DNA from: Mixophyes australis
Lineage: Eukaryota > Chordata > Amphibia > Anura > Limnodynastidae
Length of the DNA: 64,000 bases
NCBI GenBank assembly: GCA_036250195.1
Contig: JAVHZZ010000010.1
Location: 109,920,025 to 109,984,024 of the forward strand
Direction: 5' to 3'
A program made the translations under genes and the position numbers. Below the pieces are notes generated by a model that was not told where the DNA came from, searched no databases, and was given only the letters and a program-made list of their open reading frames with translations. Positions 60,730 to 64,000 of this stretch are shown in pieces; the first letter of the stretch is position 1, and each line of letters opens with the position of its first letter.

Positions 60730-61155
60730 CCGTCTTTCCATTCTGAATAATCCTGAACCAAGCTGACTTAGAACTACCCGCAGCGACTAGATTGATTTTC
60801 CTTGCAAACCGTTCTTCCTCTGCTGAGCCACTCTGTCAGTCTCTACATTGGCTGCCTCTTTTTCAATGAATCCAATATAAAATTCTTCTACTAACATACA
60901 AGGCCGTCAACAAAATTGCACCGACATACATCTCCTCACTTGTCTCAAAATATCTCCCAACTCGACACCTCCGTTCTACACAAGATCTGCGTCTCTCATC
61001 CACCCTCATCACATCCTCCCATTCTCGGTTACAGGACTTTTTGTGGGCTGCACCCACTCTGTGGAATTCCCTCCTCGCACAATAAGACTTTCCTCTAGTT
61101 TTCAAACCTTCAAGAGTTCTCTGAAAACCCACCTCTTCAGGCAAGGTTATGATAT
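60730..61155 (+). pseudogene. Degenerate LINE ORF2 C-terminus (L2/CR1-like)
   Basis: From 60840 the plus strand reads SLHWLP, a stop, then YKILLLTYKAVNKIAPTYIS and YLPTRHLRS. After further decay come WAAPTLWNSL, another stop and, in a shifted frame, FKSSLKTHLF. This series is the hallmark of the region after the reverse transcriptase in L2/CR1-type non-LTR retrotransposons. Two or more stops and at least one frameshift make it inactive. The rest of the element, with its endonuclease and RT, is absent. Confidence 0.82.
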
Positions 61156-61484
61156 TCCTCAACCACTCTTTTGATTTCCCTAGTTTACCCTATTACCACT
61201 CTCTACACAGCTAACACAAGACAACAACCCTCTGACCAACATTGGTACACACACAGCCCACTCAATACTTTTACCTTTGTGTTCTAGCTGGTCCATTGTG
61301 CAATATGATGTAGCACATGCCCTTGTGTTTCAAACTCCCATTGTCCTATAGATTGTAAGCTTGCGAGCAGGGTTCTCTTACCTCTCTGTTTGTATGTATT
61401 ACCCAGTATTGTCTTATTAATGTTTGCTCCCAATTGTAAAGCACTACAGAATTTGCTGGCCCTATATAAATAAATGATGATGAT
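61156..61484 (+). mobile_element. LINE 3' UTR and terminus following the ORF2 remnant
   Basis: Continues from the ORF remnant through ATAGATTGTAAGCTTGCGAG, CAGGGTTCTCTTACCTCTCT, CAATTGTAAAGCACTACAGA and ATTTGCTGGCCCTATATAAA to ATAAATGATGATGA. It gives the reference form for the shorter tails at 4690, 27781 and elsewhere. Confidence 0.8.
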
Positions 61485-62245
61485 ACCCCTGCAGGGTGGG
61501 ATTTCCACGGTGGGAAACTTGGACACTTTAAAAGAGCCTGCGGGGGGGGACTGCAGGGTGTCCCAGGATTTCTTGAGCATGTTGTAGAATTTTGCCTCTT
61601 ACCAGCTCCATTGTGATTCCTGCGTCTGATCCTCAGTCTGATCTGCAACTATCCCACATATCTTGATGCCATGCGGAGCTCTTGGGTCTGTTCGACTGGT
61701 GATCCCGCTGAAGCAGGGAGACTGGGATTCAGATCCCTATCATGGTGAGAGAGCATTGGCTGAGCGTCCGGGAACATCAAGAGATCGAGGAGCACCGAGG
61801 AGATATTAGTACACAGCTTGGACAGGTGTTTTGTATTCACCACCATGATAATTGTAACAACAGCTTCTCTGCGGAATCATTGTTCGAGAGTATGGGAATA
61901 ACCGACGGCTCTGTTACCCGGTAACCGCTTCAGGACCAATCCTGGACAGACCGTAGGTCTTCATACAGGAATATAAATCTTGCGGCAGGGTCAAGGTTTT
62001 GGAATATTCCTCTGATAGATTTTGGCCTTGGCTGGACCACGGAACTATCCTAACCCTGTTCTGTCCTGTCTGGAACCCAAGGACTGATTCGTTGAACACA
62101 GTTGTTTAGTTAAAAACATTGGGAGGTTGTTGAGTGTACGTTCTGTGGGGAGCACTTAGGGTTTGAGTTAAACTATATATTTTTAGTGACTATTGCAGGG
62201 TCAATACTTTACAATGTACAATGAATGTCACATATCAGGTAACGC
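61485..62245. other. Non-coding flank
   Basis: No gene recognised. Short open frames on both strands lack domain signals. Confidence 0.5.
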
Positions 62246-62397
62246 ATGTTGTGTAACACTGTGTAGTTGTTGTGTGACACTTTGTAGATGTTGTGTAACA
62301 CTGTGTAGATGTTGTGTAACACTGTGTAGTTGTTGTGTGACACTTTGTAGATGTTGTGTAACACTGTGTAGATGTTGTGTAACACTGTGTAGATTTT
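62246..62397. repeat. 21-bp minisatellite, about 7 copies
   Basis: Unit GTTGTGTAACACTGTGTAGAT, alternating with a GTGACACTTTGTAGAT variant. Confidence 0.95.
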
Positions 62398-64000
62398 CCA
62401 ACAGACAAGTAACAAGACCTTGGAGGAGAATCTATTTATGACTCAGAAACCTCATGTCTAGAACTTACTTACATCTCACCACAGGAGAGCAGATCAATAT
62501 ATTGATTAGTTCCCAAGTGCAGCAAGCAGGAGGTATCCCGCGGCCGCACCATCGGATTGACCCGTGGAGAAACCTTCTCCCACTAGGGCCATATATTATC
62601 CGTCACGCGGTGGATTCTCACACACTCTCTGATGCCGGGGCCGTGGAGTTATGTTGTAGCAGTGAGAATAATAAAATGCATTAGGTACTTAATGATCATT
62701 ACATCACACACATTAGGTTACAGAAACAATCAATTAGAATCCTCTCCGGTTCATCGTGGGACAAAAGATCACATTAGCAGAAGACATTAATCACACAGAG
62801 ATGACACTAGAAATCCCTGAGGCTCATCGCAGAAATCGTTTCTAAGACCCAGAAGACAGTTTTAGGTCAGTGTAGTCACTGCTTCGCCTTAGTCTAAATA
62901 TACAATAAAAATATTATTTACTTTGTCTTCCATCGATATATCCCAGTCTGAGTACAGGATGCGTCTGTGTGGACCAAGCTGGGCAGTTTTGTAGCTTCCG
63001 ACCAGGACTAAATATCAAATATGAAACAGAATCACGTCTCCATAATTACTAAAAAAATAAACAACTTTAATTGTCTTAATAATGAGTTTTATTGTAATTG
63101 TTGCTGGTTCATCAACTCTACATAATCCTCTCTGAATCACCCTTTGCCTATGACAAAATTGGTACAAGATTGAGTGGGACCAGCAAGGACAATCAAATTG
63201 GGGCTGGATTTAGTTGGGGGAAAGCGGAAGATCTGCTGTCGATGACCCCCCATTGTTATGTGTCATTAAAATAAAATTAAATAGGGTATATTTTCTCTTA
63301 AGTGCTTCCTAGTGATAGAGCCTCGGGATACGGTAGAAGAGGTCCTACAACAGCATCTATCTCAGCCCCCGGGATCTGCGGCAATCAGGAGTCTCCCATT
63401 ATACGTTAATCAGCCTGAGCGATCCTCATCACTATTTATATTACTCTTATGCGGAGTGTAACCAATAAACTGGTTTTGACATCAAGAGAAAAGAAGAGTT
63501 TATTTTGCGTAATACACAAGATCCTCCTGATCTCTGATACTGATGGAATATCCGTCTCCTTATGATTAAAAATAACTTTATTAATGTTTACTTAAAACTT
63601 TCTTAGTTAATTAAAATCAGCAAAATAATAGTGAAATTGTGCATGGGTGAAAAAACATGAAAATAAAGTTGTTGGATGTAGCGATATTTATATAATATTT
63701 CAGTTCCTACAATTTGCTGAGGATCTATTTACTCTCTGGATCTATAATTGTAGGTGATCTTATTAGACGATGATCCACCTACAACTGGTTCCTCGCATTG
63801 CTCAGGATAGGAAGAGGGGTTAAGATACTCGATAGGAACTTACATCTCTTTTACTGAGTCCTATATGAGATATTTCACCCCACTTTGAATTTCACTGATC
63901 TCCTGATTGTACTTTAGTATAAGTTTGGTTATAAGATATTAGCCCCTTATTCGTAGCTTGTATTTTCCTCTTAATAAATCTTAATAAAAGATTGTTTAAT
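62398..64000. other. Non-coding flank to window end
   Basis: AT-rich, nothing recognised. No exon of a neighbouring gene can be supported before the window ends. Confidence 0.5.

Noticed and set aside
45500..64000. Possible exons of COPB1, the other human neighbour
   Set aside because: No matching coding stretch recognised. The window probably ends before it.

Overview
This window is vertebrate nuclear DNA, most likely from an anuran amphibian. It has a split gene with consensus GT-AG introns, an 18.6 kb first intron, tRNA-derived SINEs, L2-like LINE tails, several hairpin MITE families and very large minisatellite arrays. The frog assignment is inferred from the style of the repeats and the close match of the protein to RRAS2/TC21. 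Nothing in the sequence names the species.

Only one protein-coding gene can be supported: a complete RRAS2 (R-Ras2/TC21) gene on the minus strand. Its six coding exons are 32904-32803, 14203-14116, 13831-13729, 12747-12639, 12211-12093 and 10997-10910. Spliced together they give 609 nt, or 202 codons plus TAA. All exon phases join cleanly and all five introns begin GT and end AG. The protein keeps every Ras G-box and ends in a CVIF CAAX box. A poly(A) signal lies about 0.9 kb past the stop, at 9998-9993.

Layout. Positions 1-9970 are downstream flank with SINE and LINE tails, a CRE-like palindrome and a 620-bp chain-of-hairpins element. Positions 9975-32904 are the RRAS2 transcription unit. 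Intron 1 holds two full-length SINEs on the minus strand, a further full-length SINE on the plus strand or its remnants, two palindromic MITEs, a 40-bp minisatellite (18.65-19.58 kb) and a 92-bp tandem repeat just inside its 5' end. Positions 32.9-33.24 kb are a GC-rich promoter region built from a roughly 50-bp repeat that carries octamer-like and GC-box motifs. Directly upstream is a 2.3-kb 36-bp minisatellite (33.4-35.7 kb). From 35.7 to 64 kb is gene-free upstream sequence with a 6.7-kb 39-bp satellite (38.77-45.50 kb) and arrays of 40, 15, 45, 17, about 47 and 21 bp. It also holds a hairpin MITE with a clear 8-bp target duplication, a second copy of the chain-of-hairpins element and a degraded LINE ORF end.

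The long open frames in the window lie inside tandem arrays or repeats and are not genes. I found no CRISPR array, operon, rRNA, tRNA gene or convincing new multi-gene system. The observations most worth a second look are the paired chain-of-hairpins elements, the promoter-proximal motif arrays, the higher-order structure of the 39-bp satellite, and the shared 3' tails of the SINE and LINE.
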